NCBI RefSeq assembly: GCF_000004075.3
Contig: NC_026661.2
Coordinates: 17,574,307-17,638,306 of the forward strand
Origin: Cucumis sativus
Taxonomy: Eukaryota; Streptophyta; Magnoliopsida; Cucurbitales; Cucurbitaceae
Length of the DNA: 64,000 bases
Reading direction: 5' to 3'
Numbering within the stretch: position 1 is the first letter of the stretch; every line of letters begins with the position of its first letter. The notes below the pieces were generated by a model, which saw only the letters and a list, made by a program, of their open reading frames with translations, was not told the DNA's origin and ran no database searches. Shown one piece after another: positions 11,307 through 24,737 of this stretch. The translations under genes and the position numbers were made by a program.

Positions 11307-12942
11307 GTGGGTCCCACATGACTTTGGTTTTCGTCTTTCTCACCTTAATTAATTATTACATCAAAACCCTTTTTCTCTTTACTTTTTGTTTCCATAACAT
11401 TTTTTGCTCACATCTTCTTTTACATTTTGTATATCTTTTTGTTGCCACAGGATCAAACAGTGTTATTATTATCTAATTTCAAGCATGAGCTTATCACAAT
11501 TTTAATCTAACATGGCCTTTTACATGTTACATTAATTCCATTTTTCATTCATTTACATTCATAAACTATAAAGGTCTACCATCTTCTTTCTATAAAATCT
11601 TTGATAACTTTTCAAATAGGTTAAAGACTACTTGTAATTTATCGTAGTCTTTAAATAATTAGTTCACAAACGTCATAGATGAGAAGCTTAGACAATTGAA
11701 AAACTAATAGGGACATGTAAAAGTTTAAATATTAATTGTGTTCATTTATCTTAAATTAAATCCTGATTTTAAAAAGTGAATAAAATAAAAATGAAATGGT
11801 GAAGAGAGTACATTAAGTTATCCACTTTAAGTTTAATATATAATATAACATGAGACAAAATTTAATGGAATAATTATGTACTAGTCAAAGTTGTGGAGTG
11901 TATTGATAATTTAACATAAAGGCTAAAGACAGATTTCTTATTCAATTGTTATGGATCCTTCTGATTGAGGCTTTGTTGGTTTTTTCTGTAGTTTTTTTTA
12001 ACACCTTTTATCTAGATGGTATAATTTGACATGACCTAGTAATTAAATGGTGGAAAAAAAAAAGAATAGATCAGACAAAAAAAAAAAGTGAAAAGACGAC
12101 AAATCGACGATGTATTAAATATATAGAGGAATATTGAGATGCATCTCAAAATACACTTTATCTACATACATCATATAATTCTCGTTATATACCAAAGTTT
12201 AAAACATCAATGTCAATGAATATGTCGATGTCTTAATTTTACGAAAAATTCAATGGAAATATCGATAAGAAATGTTTTTGAAAATATTTTAAAATTAAAA
12301 ATTTTTAAAATAAATTTAAAGTGATAAATAATATTTTGCCACGTGTTTAATTATAGTCGAGGTTTATTTTTCATGTTTTGTGGATTTTTCTACTGTGTAA
12401 TATGCAAATATTGATTCAATGTCATATGTTAATTAAGCTTTGTACATGTAATCTCAAAGTAATAATTCAAAGAATGTGATTGAATTATTATTTAAATAAT
12501 AAAAATAAATAATAATGGATGAATTTACAACGAGAAGAAGTTTCCAAAATTGTTAGTGAAAATTTTCCTACGAATTGTATGTCACGTCAACACACTTTTA
12601 AAAATAAAATGAGATTCATTGACATAAATACAAAGTCAATAAATATTATTTATGAATATAAATTTATAGTGTGAATAAAAAAAATATGATAGTTCTTTCG
12701 TGGTACTAGAAATATTCTTAAGATAATACTCACATATAGAGAAGGCATTTGTAATTTTGATCCAAATTTGGTCTGTATGGTGTGGTTAAAAGTAGAATTT
12801 TGTTCTTATGCTTTGATAAAACCATCCTAAATAGTTTTTCTTATAGAGACTAAATCAAACCATAATTGACTAAATCTTAATTATAAATCATAATAACTAA
12901 ACTCTAAAATTCTCCAAACTAGCTAGATATTATGGTTTAATA

Positions 12943-12945
<3 letters not shown>

Positions 12946-12989
<44 letters not shown>
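12946..12989. repeat. (AT)22 microsatellite
   Basis: Uninterrupted AT run of 44 bases, the longest dinucleotide repeat noted in the window. Confidence 0.95.
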
Positions 12990-12992
<3 letters not shown>

Positions 12993-13664
12993 TTGAAAAT
13001 TTTGATAATAAAGACAGTATATAAAGATGAAAAATACAAATTGGCAGTTAGGAAGCAAACGTAAAGATAAAAATGTAAGAGCCCAAAACATTTCTGTGAA
13101 ATTTGATGTGAAGCAACACATGAAAAGCACTCACAGTACTGTCATATAGATCAACATAAAGCAAATCATAAGAAGAGATAATGCCTTCGTCTCTTCTTCT
13201 TTTTTCTCTCACTTTTCTCCTCCTTTCTCATAACCAAACAAAACCCAATTTCCATAATATTTTTTTTTATAAATAAAAAATAAACCACATGGGGTACACA
13301 CAAAAAACCATATCTCCTTCTGCAAAACACATGCTGATCTTATAAGAAAGAAACCCTAATTTGAATGGGCCACATGGAACCATATTCCAAAACAGCCCTT
13401 CTCTCACTCCCATGAAAAAAGACAGTTAAAAACAATAATGATAAGTTACTGTCATTAAAGGACAATTTAGAGAAAACAAATAATAATAATAACAACAACA
13501 ATATTGTAATATTTCTTTGAGATAGGTTGTCCAATGTTGTGGAGACAGATGATGGTTGTACTTAATAACATTACATTTGGAGGCCAAATGGGAATCTTTG
13601 GATTGTAAATTTTTTTAATTTATCAATGCTGCCAAATTGGGGGAATCTTTATTATTTTGTCTTC

Positions 13665-13688
13665 TTTTATTTATTTATTTATTTATTT
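13665..13688. repeat. TTTA tetranucleotide repeat
   Basis: About five to six TTTA units in gene-free DNA. Confidence 0.85.
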
Positions 13689-13741
13689 GAGTTTTATTTG
13701 TTCTAAGTTTGAATGGGAGGGAAAACTTCAAAACTAGAAGT

Positions 13742-13756
13742 GGGTGGGTGGGTGGG
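13742..13756 (+). other. G-quadruplex motif, four GGG runs with one-base loops
   Basis: GGGTGGGTGGGTGGG, followed by TGG. Four G3 runs with single-T loops is the classic form of a very stable parallel G-quadruplex. It is also a TGGG tetranucleotide repeat. No gene lies within 1 kb, so a role is unknown. Confidence 0.8.
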
Positions 13757-14626
13757 TGGATTCATATGCACTCATGAGATTCAGTGAATTTTCCTTTAAC
13801 CAAGTGGAATACTTTAAAGCTTTATGTTGAGTACTTCTTACTTAAATTCTATTTTCCACTCTTTTTCTTTTTCATGTGGTGGATTTCTTGATCATAGTGT
13901 AATTTGAGTAACCTCAATTTACAATTTTGGTGGAAACTTAATTGAGGGCTACTAATTTTCAGAAACTGTGTTTGTATTTGTGTTAGTTATTATAGTTAAT
14001 GGTTGAATTATTATAGTTGGTGTTTGAAACTATTTTAGTTTAGGTATAAAATAGTTAATAGAATAACAAAAGAAAAAGGAAAAAAAAATAGAAATAGTAA
14101 ATACTATACCAAAAAGAAATTTCAAATGGTTGAAAACACCAACTATTACATTTGGAAGCTCAAATACCGAGTAAGCACTTCACTGACTTGAAGTTGGAAT
14201 CCTATGGTTTTAAAAGTTAGACTATGATTAACGGTTGTTATTACTACTATTATCATGAGTTTATTGGATTGTTATTCTTCCCGTTCAATTATATGTATCT
14301 AATAGGTTCTAAAACGTTGAATTTTGTTGAATAAAACCTCAACTTTTTTTTTATGTCTAATAAGTCTTCACAGATTCAACATTTTTACTAAAATTAATTG
14401 ATCTATTTAATAAAAAATAGAATTGTATGTGTAATAAAATCCACAATTTTTTACTTGGACCTAGTAGATCAACAAATATGAAAAAATTGAAACAATACTT
14501 CATAAAAATCTCAAGCTCGAGGGGCAAAAGGAGGGCACAAATCAAGGTTAATTTCATCCAAAAACCAACCAAGGAACACAAGAGTCTCAAGCCTTTCCAA
14601 AATCAGTAAGACTTAAACCCAACTGC

Positions 14627-14728
14627 ATTTGAGAGCTAGAAAGCGAGCAATCCGATTTTCCCACACAAGGACAAAATGAGAAACATTTCCTAACCTCCTC
14701 ACCATCACAGTAATCTCATCAACTACAT
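14627..14728 (-). pseudogene. Possible retroelement RNase H-like relic
   Basis: The minus strand is open for about 35 codons, with an EITVMVRRLGNVSHFV / ENRIARFLAL pattern. This recalls the last strand and helix of the RNase H-like domain of plant LINEs, where a conserved Asn-Arg-x-Ala-His normally occurs; the His is missing here. The reading is lost soon after. Too short for a firm call. Confidence 0.3.
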
Positions 14729-16051
14729 TTTTTACCTTGAGACTAAATTTGTACTATTGAAAAATTTAGAGACTAAATAGATAAAAATTTGAAAATTAAG
14801 GCAATAAATCTGTAATTTTACCAAAAGTTATCTTATCAACCTAGCAGGCACACACTAATTACACAGTAACTCCTTTCGCTCATAATATTGTTCAACAGCA
14901 CCTATAGAAAAGAAAATGTAGGAAATTGCACAATCTTCAAATTTACCAACATTCCAATGATCTAAAATTCATCTACCTATTTAACCCAAATTTCTCATCA
15001 ATGTGAGAAATTTGGCTTAGCACAAAGAAGAAGAGAACCAATAACTGTGATCTATTAGGATTAGTTGGAATAAAAGAACAATAAGAATAGAATACACAAT
15101 GCCTTGAGAAAGTTATTGTACAGAGCTCATAGTTCAAATACTTACATTAAAACCCTTTTGGTAAGAAGTGCCTGGAGTTGCAGCCACTCCTTTATTTATA
15201 TATTAACTATGAAATGATTATGTTTAAAACCAGAAAATCATGTTTATAATTTTTAAAATAAGCTATTCCAGGGTCACCTTGTAAAATTAAACTGATTCCA
15301 AGTCTTATCTGCCACAACAAAACATAAAGATGAATACACAAAAGAAGAAAGGATGTACAAAGGCAATAGCATTTCCATAATAGAGCAATTAAACTTTTAA
15401 TTTACAGTAAACAAGGAGGTTTCAAAATGAACAGCCCTTTTGGGCAATTTTGCTAACGTAAGAAGAAAACTTACAGCGCTCTCCAGAACTGTATGCCAGA
15501 AACAAAAACGGGATGTACAAACCGTTTTACCCCCAAGGTTAAATGACATGAACATAAGATCAACCTGTCCCTAAACACTTACTCAAAATGCACCATAAAG
15601 AAATCTAGAAAATATTTCTTTTGGGGGGAATCAGGCGGCCGTGGATATCATCATCCATCCCAAAAATGGCACTGGTTAGTAAGGCCAGCAAAAAGAGTTC
15701 TGCAACACGCATTCCTGTAGTGGTAGCCAATGAAGATGCAAAGGTTCGAGACCAAAAGGATATTAGTAGCTTGGTTTGACAGAATCATACCTGAAGGTTA
15801 CTGCAACAAAACTACATTCAGTTGCGCAATGGCGCAAAGAAAAACCAAAGCAGAAGCTAAGTTTTAGTAGAAGAGTGATCTATTATACAGTGTGGCATGT
15901 GTTAATCTGTGAAGCAGACTCCTGTTGATTTGGTAAACAGTTCATCTCAATTCTCCTGCTTCAGAGGTGAAGATTTGATGATGCTCCAATCATCATTCTT
16001 ATCATCCTCCCAGGTACTTGCTGAAATCCCAGTGATCCGTAGGACATCTGC

Positions 16052-19000
16052 CTACGACAAGACATCCTCCGTTGGATGGCAATTAGATGAAATTTTAGCA
16101 GATACAGCATGTGCATTATCCCTATCACCTTCAGAGGGAGAACTAGTTTTATCCTCCATATGTAAAGTGGCGTCGCAACCATTTGCAATTTCCAAGTCAA
16201 AGATAACTGTCTGTCCCTCATGTACCGGATTAGTCTTTGGGAGGTTACTAGAGCAGATTGTCTTGGGCTGATTTACATGCTCGTCCTCAGTAGACTTGTG
16301 TCCCTCATGTACCGGATTAGTCTTTGGGAGGTTACTAGAGCAGATTGTCTTGGGCTGATTTACATGCTCGTCCTCAGTAGACTTGTGTCCCTCATGTACC
16401 GGATTAGTCTTTGGGAGGTTACTAGAGCAGATTGTCTTGGGCTGATTTACATGCTCGTCTTCAGTAGACTTGTGTCCCTCATGTACCGGATTAGTCTTTG
16501 GGAGGTTACTAGAGCAGATTGTCTTGGGCTGATTTACATGCTCGTCCTCAGTAGACTTGTGTCCCTCATGTACCGGATTAGTCTTTGGGAGGTTACTAGA
16601 GCAGATTGTCTTGGGCTGATTTACATGCTCGTCCTCAGTAGACTTGTGTCCCTCATGTACCGGATTAGTCTCTGGGAGGTCACTAAAGCTGATTGTCTTC
16701 GGCTGATTTACATGCTCGTCCTGAGTAGACTTGAGTTTGTCACTTCGAATACCAATTTCTGCTGCAATTTCCTGGTAATCAACACTTGGAGTACCTTTGG
16801 GAAATTCCAGACTAGACTTTTGATTGATTGCTTTGCTTCCATCCAATTGTCCATTTAGTTCAGACTTCCGATCTTCAGGGTCTGAAATGGTAGAACCAAG
16901 AGACGTTGTCTGGTGTTGGCCAGCCTCTTTATCTTCCTTACATGAAAGGCATGTAGAGTTCAATGAATTCTCAAACTTTTGGTTCCTTTTCCCCAAATTA
17001 TTACCAGCAAAATCTTCATTATTGGCTTTGACATCATTAGTAGGATTATCAATATCACCATTCGAAATCTTATCATTTGGTTTGACACTGGATTCAATAA
17101 CTGCAGGATCACCAGAAATCCCCATTCCATCTTGTGCAGTGCCCTCACTGCATGAATTTAAACAAGAACAAGGAGAACCTCTCTCTTCAGGGGAGTTTGC
17201 AACGACCTCCAACGTTTGATGTTCTGAAAGTTCAGGAGACTTGGATATGGATCCTACAAGAAAAAAAAAATTAATCTGTAGCCATATGAATTCGATGAGT
17301 GCACAATGAGCACAATCTCTAATAATTAGATACCTTCTCCAAGAGTTGTACACTCCATTGGAAGATGATCCTTCAATAGCAATTTCTGTAGCATTTCAAC
17401 ACCGGGAAAGACCAACAGACTCATTTTCCTCATCCTTTGTTTGGTAGTCTCATCAAGGGGTTTGAAACCGAAGACAGAAATCCATGTATCTCTTACCTCA
17501 GATATTGCAGGAATGACCAACTTTTCCACATTTAGAGAGGACAAAACCTGACAGATAAAGGGGTAACAGAAGAAAAACAGGCACGTATCAGTAAATCAAA
17601 TAGCACAATGATATGAATTTTAAATGAACTTCGTATAAGTCAGCTAGGACCCAAAAAAGTCAGATATCTGTTAACGCACACATTTGATATTGACTTTCGC
17701 ACAATAATATATTAGTACCTTTGAAGTAAAATTACTGGATGTCATCAAGCCTCTCCTTCAGGAGAGGAAACTACTAACACAAGGAACTATTTACATTCAA
17801 CTAGAACAGAATCACAGATTAAATGAGACAGTCTAGAACTAATATAAGTTACTGTCAACAAGGGGCACAGTCACTTGAGAATTCCTTTATGCCGTAGTAT
17901 ATGTTAAAGCACTATTATTTTGAATCTTTGATCAAGATGACTACTACAGCCAGTAACTGAGAAGACAATATACAAGATCCTTCACTGATATTACCCAAGT
18001 CCAAAAATGTATTTAATACGTAAAATGTTCAAAGCTTCAAAGCTCAAGTTCCAACCAAACACATTTTAGAATTCTATTTGATAGCTAAAAGTTTTGAAAA
18101 CCTTCAGTGTTCACCAAGTTCCAACCTAACACGTTTTCATATTCAGTTAGCTCGCAACAAATTTTGACTCATAGCCGAAAAGCTAAGTCTAAACCTATTA
18201 CCGCTATGCATCTCTGTCTATGCTGCACCCTAGTAGGAAAACAAGAAACAACCAAATGAAATCTAGAAGATTAATTAATACTAGTAATTTATTGTAGCAC
18301 AAAGAATACACAATGACATGACGATTCGATAAGATATAGAATGCACAATAACCTACTGATTCAATTGCACTGAGAAAGCGACGGCACATTCCCTGACGCC
18401 TATACATATAACGAGTTCCAATGAATGGCATCTCCGCTAATTCATTTCCATGGATCCTATTTCATCAACCAGGAAAGAATTTCAATGTTAGTGTTAGAAA
18501 TTTATGGGAGAAATAAAAATGAACAAATAAAAACAGCATTCCCTTCCACGACTAGAAAACATGTATAGTGAGTTCATACTCTTCCATAAAACTTTTTAAA
18601 AGTCAAGTCTCAGCCCTTTTGATAGGTTCCCAAGTACTTCCTCAACCACCAAATAGTTGACAAAACTAGCAAACAGCCTGAAACTGAGGGCTAATTTAAA
18701 GCCATGCAGCTAACTTAGGAACATCAAGCGGTAAAAGATACAGAAAAGCCCTTTGCCCCTCCCTTTAGGATTCAATATAGGTATACTGAACAAACTAGTC
18801 TAGTGTACAGATCAACTAGAGTAATTGTGGGGATGACATAAGACTTCTTAATGCCCTCTTGCCCCGCTTGCAAAATGGGTTTGAAAATTAAAAAATAAAT
18901 AAAGAAAAATAGGGGAGTTGTAATGTTATGGGTAGCAAAAAAAATAAAACTATTTACAAAATATAGCAAAAAACTTAATTGTGCTATAGAGTGTTTGGTA

Positions 19001-22000
19001 GATTTTGCTATATTTTGTTAGTTTCAATATTTTACAATCTTTGAAAATGCCCCTAAAAATATATATATAAAAAAAACATGATGATGTTGGATTTATTAAA
19101 TAATAAAATAAGGTTGAGGTTCACAATATTTTAGAGGACGGTGAGAGCTATGTATCTCATCCAAAGCACTGTACAAAGCCTGGCCTTTTGTAGAAAAGAA
19201 CCAACAACCAAAACCAAAAAAAAAAAAAAGGTGAGTGATTATGCATTGTTCCTTTATAAACATTTGAAGGATTGCAAATAACAAGTGGTACACAACATAA
19301 TTAACATGAATACACATGAAGTATAATTATGAACTTTCCATAGGGTAGGGCCAACGATTTTGCATTCACTTGATCAGGAAAGAATACTGTCCTACCCTAG
19401 AATAAATCCAAAGGAGCTTCCATTTCTTAGTTGTGCTCATAAGTGCTTGTTCAAATAGTCGGTGGTCTCCTTGACCTTAGTAATCACGCTTCAAGTAAAG
19501 TTTGCATCTTAAACAAAATGCACCAACTGTATTTCAGACAATTCAGGGTGGTTTACTTCAATGACATCTTTTTTCAAAAGGATACGAGTCTCGCTATTAT
19601 TAATATAAATAAAGAGACAAAGCTCAAAGTACATGAGTGTTATACAAAGAGCAATAGGAGGGAGGAAGGATCAGCAGGCGCACCCAAGCATCTCATCTAG
19701 GTTGACATCCCCTTAGCGCCCTCATCACATCCAAAAAGCGACAATATAAGATCAAACAAAAAGCCACAAATACAAAGGTGTTCTGGCTTTTATCCTTACT
19801 ACATCTTCTTTCTTCTTGATTAAACGAATAGTATTTGCAATGAATTCAAATGAGATTTAAACACAAGATAAACCCAAACATACCTTAAGGATGCAGCACA
19901 TATAACCTCATCATCCTTTTCAAGAATTGCAGTGTAAAAGCCACTAAAATTTAGACGAGTAAAATTTGACCTGGAAAAGGAATTTATCACTTCTAAGTAC
20001 ACATGCCTTGCTTCCATTGCTTTAGTAATTAGTACAGCAAGCACAGAAATCGAAAGAATTGAAGGTATTCAGAGGCTAAAATACATGTAAAAAAAACTAC
20101 TGGTTATTGTACTTAAAATTGGGTTTAACCATGAAAATTTTACAAGTAATTTTTAATGCTTTTGAAGCCAGTCATTTTATCTCAGTTCACCATATTTACA
20201 TCCATATATGTCATTATGAAAGAAGAAAAAACGACTTCTCTGATAAAAGATAGATGTTTTAAGCAGACAAAATTAAGGTCCTACCAACATAAGACATTCC
20301 AGTCCTAAATATTATGCTATTCGCTATCTGCAAGAACTCCTCTCCTATTACAAAACCCTCATCCTTAAGGTGAACCTTTAGGCCATTTAAGACTTCAGAG
20401 CCAAGATCTCTAGCAACAAAAGTGATGCTTTTGGAATACAGTTTCAATTTTCAACCCCTTAAACAAAAACTATCATCCTGGAAAGTGATGTCAGTTGCTT
20501 TATTGCTTTGTCTTGCTTTATTTCTTTGTGGGATATCAAATCTAAAGCACTTCGTATTTATCCCTTCACTTTACTTCTAACCAACTCACAAGCTCTTATA
20601 TAAGCTTCCCTACTTATTTATCTTCACATAAATGCATTACTCAGTTTCTTATCATAAAAGTACATATATTCCCATCATTTTAAGCATCTCAATGTGTGCA
20701 TCAGAAGAACTAACTACTAGTAACAGATGTTTAATAGAATAAGTTTGGAAAAGCTTAAATGTAAAATTAAGTTACTGCTCAACTAGAATTCTACATTCAA
20801 TAGTCAAGGGACCAGCAACTCCTCAGTGAATAAACTTTTTAATGAATAAACTTGTGAAGAACGAAAAAATTCCATGGACATTCATCATTCTAATAAGTTG
20901 ACGTTTTTCCACATAAATTAAAATAGAAACCAAGTAATTGATGAAAGTGTGTCCACTTATGTATCCTACAACCTCAAGGATTAGTTGCTGGGTGGAAAAC
21001 TATGTCCGGTATGAAGAAACTAAACAACTAGCGCATATTTTGTATACAGAAAAAAAAATGTAAACAAGTAATAAGTTACTTAGAGTTGAAAGGTACTTAC
21101 CCACAGTTATAGAGAATGTTATGAATCAAATTAATGCCACTTCTGTGGTCAATGACAGGCAAAAAGCACTCATCCATAACAAACAAGGCAACTGCAAGCT
21201 CAGAATTACATTTAATCTTCTGAGCTACTTCATTGCAGAGACTAACATCTGAGTCAACATCACTTCTACGTATAAGAGTCCATGAAAATCCTTCTTTCAT
21301 ATCCTGCCTAACCCCAAGAAGCCTCTGTAGCCTTTCATGTAACTGGAACGACATTAAATAGTTCAACTGAGTAAGTGAAAGCACCATAAAACCAAATAAA
21401 AATAATGAGTAAAAAAAAGGTTTTTTTTTACATATTTGTAAGGAAGGAATTCAAATAATTTGCATTCCAAAGAAAGAAGCCATGATACATGACCAAGAAA
21501 CTTGGCCTTGTTCCTATTCAAAGAAAATACAACCATACCAAGGTATAATTTAACTTAAAGCTGTAGATAGATAACTGATGAACTGCTACAAGTGGCACAG
21601 CCACTTTACCAAAATTAAGAATACGAGAGGTTTTTCAGTATTTGTAGTGCCAGGGACAAACATCCAATTCCAACTCCGAACTGTGAACTCAAAAAAAGTT
21701 TAATATTTCCAACTCTGATTATCATAACATAACAAATAACTGAAATATTACCATTTGACATTTCTTCCCGCAAAACAATGGGTTATTCACGTCATCACCA
21801 GAAGCATTATTCATCTGGACACATATGGGATGATCTGCAAATAATAATTGCTCATTCACAATTCTGTTTACAATAATATAACAACATAAGCATTCCAAAA
21901 GAATAAAACGAAGGATCCACGGGAAAAATATATCTACGATTCATTACATTTTTCCTCACAGAGATCGCATTTACATAACACATCTGCAGCTGCCTCATGA

Positions 22001-24737
22001 TGATCATCCATAGGATGTAACCCTATCGTGACTTGTCCACATACTTTGCATGAACAATACAAACAGTGCCAGGGACCAGAAGGAAACTTCTGAAAGTTAT
22101 ACAAAAAAACAAAACAGTTAATGGCTCAAGATTTTAAAGCAAACTATTATAAACTTTGGTACATCAAAAAAAAAAAAAAAAACACCAATTAATTATGGCA
22201 ACAAAAAGCATGTCCCATTTGTTAAAAAGTAAAATCAAGTCCCAAAGAGTTTTAGGGGCTTTCTTACAAAATTATCACATGTAATTGATACAATATGCAA
22301 GACTGAAAACTAATCCAGACATCCAAAAGTATTACCTCTTCACCTAATTCTTTATGTAAAAAGGAGTAAACAGAAGTACCTCAACATATCAACGGCTTAC
22401 ACATGATTTTATCGTTTAGTTATAGGACCGAAAGAAAAAAAAAACTAACTTAAACAGAGTTAGAGTATCCCAGAGGAAGAGCATGGACCCAAAAGGATTG
22501 CTTGATTGCATTTGAATGTAACTCACACACACCAATAATTGATGAGCCCTTACCTTAATATCCAGGCAACTTTGATGAAACGTAGATGGGCAACTATCAC
22601 AACAAATCAAGTCTCCACCATCTCCACAAATTCCACAAGTATCATCATTAGGATCTTCGACGTCAACATCTACAAAATTGTACCCTTTACATTGTGGTTC
22701 ATTTTGTTTATTCCATGATTCCAACAGGCATTGGAGGAGGGAAGAACCAGTATGTACATATATATTTTCAAGTGGCTGACCAACTCTGCTTCCTGCATGC
22801 ATTTCAAATTTTGAGATTGTAATAACTTCATCACAGCAGCTGCAATGAATTCCATCTCTTGTAAGCCTACCCTCAAGCTTCACCCGCGTCTTTCTTTGGT
22901 TCATGTACTGTACCTTCTCATCAAGTGACAAAATCCCCAAATCTATCATCCAAGCAAGTAGTGTCCGCTTCCCATTATATAGCAAATATCCATCATTGGA
23001 AGAATCTGCAGTTTCCTCTGTATTTCGAACTAATAAAGCACATCGCTGTCTATTTTGTGTCCGAAATGAACTAGGAAACCCCTTTTCTAGGCTATTATTA
23101 CAATCAGAATTATGAACGTCCTGATGCAACATAGCTTTTTTCCTCTTTCTCTTAGTGGACTTGGAAACTGGACTTCTTGAATAACTTGCTTTCTCATTAC
23201 ACTTCATATTTTCAATGATCCCTCTCATTTTAAATTTTTTATTTCTCCTTTGTTTCTTCAATTCTCCATCCTTCTCCCCCCCTGCTCTTCTAACCCTTGT
23301 TAGTGTCATGATTTCTTCATCTGGTATTGGAGTAAATATAAAACCAGTCTTATAAACTGTGGAATCGCCATCACCTTCTTCATAGTGCCTTTTAAGTACA
23401 TTATAAGCCAGGGTGATTGACCAGTGAGTTCGTCCCTCTGGACTTACATAAACTGCATCCTTGTACTCCCGATTAAATCTGGGTCTATACTGAACTGTCC
23501 AACCAGCAGTTTTTAATATTTCAGTAATCCTCTCTCTCAATAAATTCTTTGCTATTGATCTCTTGCATTCATCAACTTCGATCTTGGGCTTTTTTACTTT
23601 CTTCACTTTCTTAGTCTTCTCACCACAAGAAATTACCTTTGAACTCGCTGTCAGTGTTGCTTCTGGTTCCAAAATTTCCTGAGATAAATCATTTCCAGCC
23701 TGCAAAGTTTTCTTCATGTGTATTTCTTTCCTAATATGCCTCTTATCTGAGGATAACCGATCAGTTGGCACATTACTTCTCACCTTGTTTCTCAACTTCA
23801 TACTTAATTTTCTCGCTAACCTAACCTTTCTTCCTTCAGTGTGCTCATTCTTCAACGCTCCATTGCTTTTTTGCAACTTTGGTGGTCTTCCTCTTCCACG
23901 CTTGGGTTTTAAGGTATTTAATTCACTATTCAATTCATCAAACAATGAATTGTCATTTTCCTTATCAATCTTGCGTGGCCTTCCACGCTTCCTTTTTAAC
24001 TTCTTATTCCTCAACTCACAAACAAATTGATGGTTCTTTTCACTCTCCAACTTGGGTGGTCTTCCACGCTTACGTTTCAACTTCTTCATAGGGCTAACAA
24101 CTATTTTAGGACTAACAACTACTTCCTCAACTTCCTTTTCAGTCTTTCGTGGTCTCCCACGCTTTCTTTTTACCTTCTGATCTCCAGAGAACAATTGTTG
24201 TTCACTTCCTTGTTCTTCACTTCGCCTCTCTAACTTCATTAATTTCTTGCCATACCTAGTGCTCCTACAGTTCTGCACCTCCATATTATTGTTATTCTCT
24301 TCACTAGCAGCTACACTATCGCACTCTACCTTTTCTACAAAACTCGACCGCAAAATTCGATCACTACCCTGTAGTTTATTAGCCATAAATTTTCTTTTCA
24401 CTTTGTCCACTGCGTTTTTACTTCCACCTTCAATGTGGCCATCATCCACCTTTCTCCTTTTGCTACTCCTATTTTCCACTTCAGCATTTTGCCCACTACC
24501 CTTAAAGACATCCACCACAACTTCCTCAACTCTCGCCTCACATCCCTTCTGGATTTCTAACTCCGGCAACTCTCTCCCAAAATCACAACTAACTGAAACC
24601 GAATTCAGATTTTCCTCACCACCTACATGAAGATTCCCCAACCCTTGAGTGCCCTCCCCATCCAAAACTCGATCAACATCAAAATTTTCCTCTTTCCCCT
24701 TACTCAACAATTTCTCAGCACCCGCTTCCTCTTCCAT
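16052..24737 (-). CDS. AT-hook / PHD finger / GNAT acetyltransferase, IDM1-like family
   Basis: Eight exons, in transcript order 24737-22554, 22089-21948, 21834-21752, 21342-21101, 19970-19884, 18456-18357, 17547-17334, 17253-16052, all GT-AG, giving 1,417 residues. Likely a nuclear protein that binds DNA and histone H3 tails and acetylates histones; the relative IDM1 does so in active DNA demethylation. Seen: four AT-hooks ([13 protein letters not shown], about 189, 221, 248, 279); a conserved block 400-485 ([20 protein letters not shown]); a Tify-linked DNA-binding region about 585-690; a PHD finger C701-C740 split by intron 1; a second Cys-rich stretch; and a GNAT domain about 805-1010 with the acetyl-CoA loop YRRQGMCRR encoded by exon 6. 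The final exon adds 399 residues without known domain, including six 29-residue repeats. The start is the first ATG; the preceding in-frame codons begin with TTG. Which family member it matches is unresolved. Confidence 0.92.
16212..16733 (-). repeat. In-frame 87-base minisatellite, six copies
   Basis: Units begin at 16212, 16299, 16386, 16473, 16560 and 16647. The first five are identical by eye apart from one C-to-T at about 16460; the sixth, first in the protein, differs at about seven places. Each encodes 29 residues with [11 protein letters not shown] and [11 protein letters not shown]. As 87 is a multiple of three, copy number can change without breaking the frame. The repeats lie in the C-terminal extension of the PHD-GNAT protein. 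Confidence 0.97.
19560..19710 (-). mobile_element. Possible LINE 3' tail inside an intron
   Basis: Read on the minus strand, this part of the PHD-GNAT intron 5 has the look of a plant LINE 3' end: TTTGTATAACACTCATG, then TTTATTTATATTAATAATAG and a GAGACTCG stretch. Called by resemblance only; no coding part or target duplication was found. Confidence 0.3.

Larger units (their letters stand above)
11131..14600. other. Gene-free interval downstream of the OVATE gene
   Basis: No gene seen. It contains GAA, TA and TTTA microsatellites and a G-quadruplex motif, listed separately; the first 200-300 bases are probably the OVATE gene 3' UTR. Confidence 0.5.

Noticed and set aside
16220..16858. Plus-strand 212-codon repetitive ORF
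   Set aside because: It is the antisense of the 87-base minisatellite. Because the unit is a multiple of three, any open frame in one unit stays open across the array. The minus strand fits the PHD-GNAT gene.
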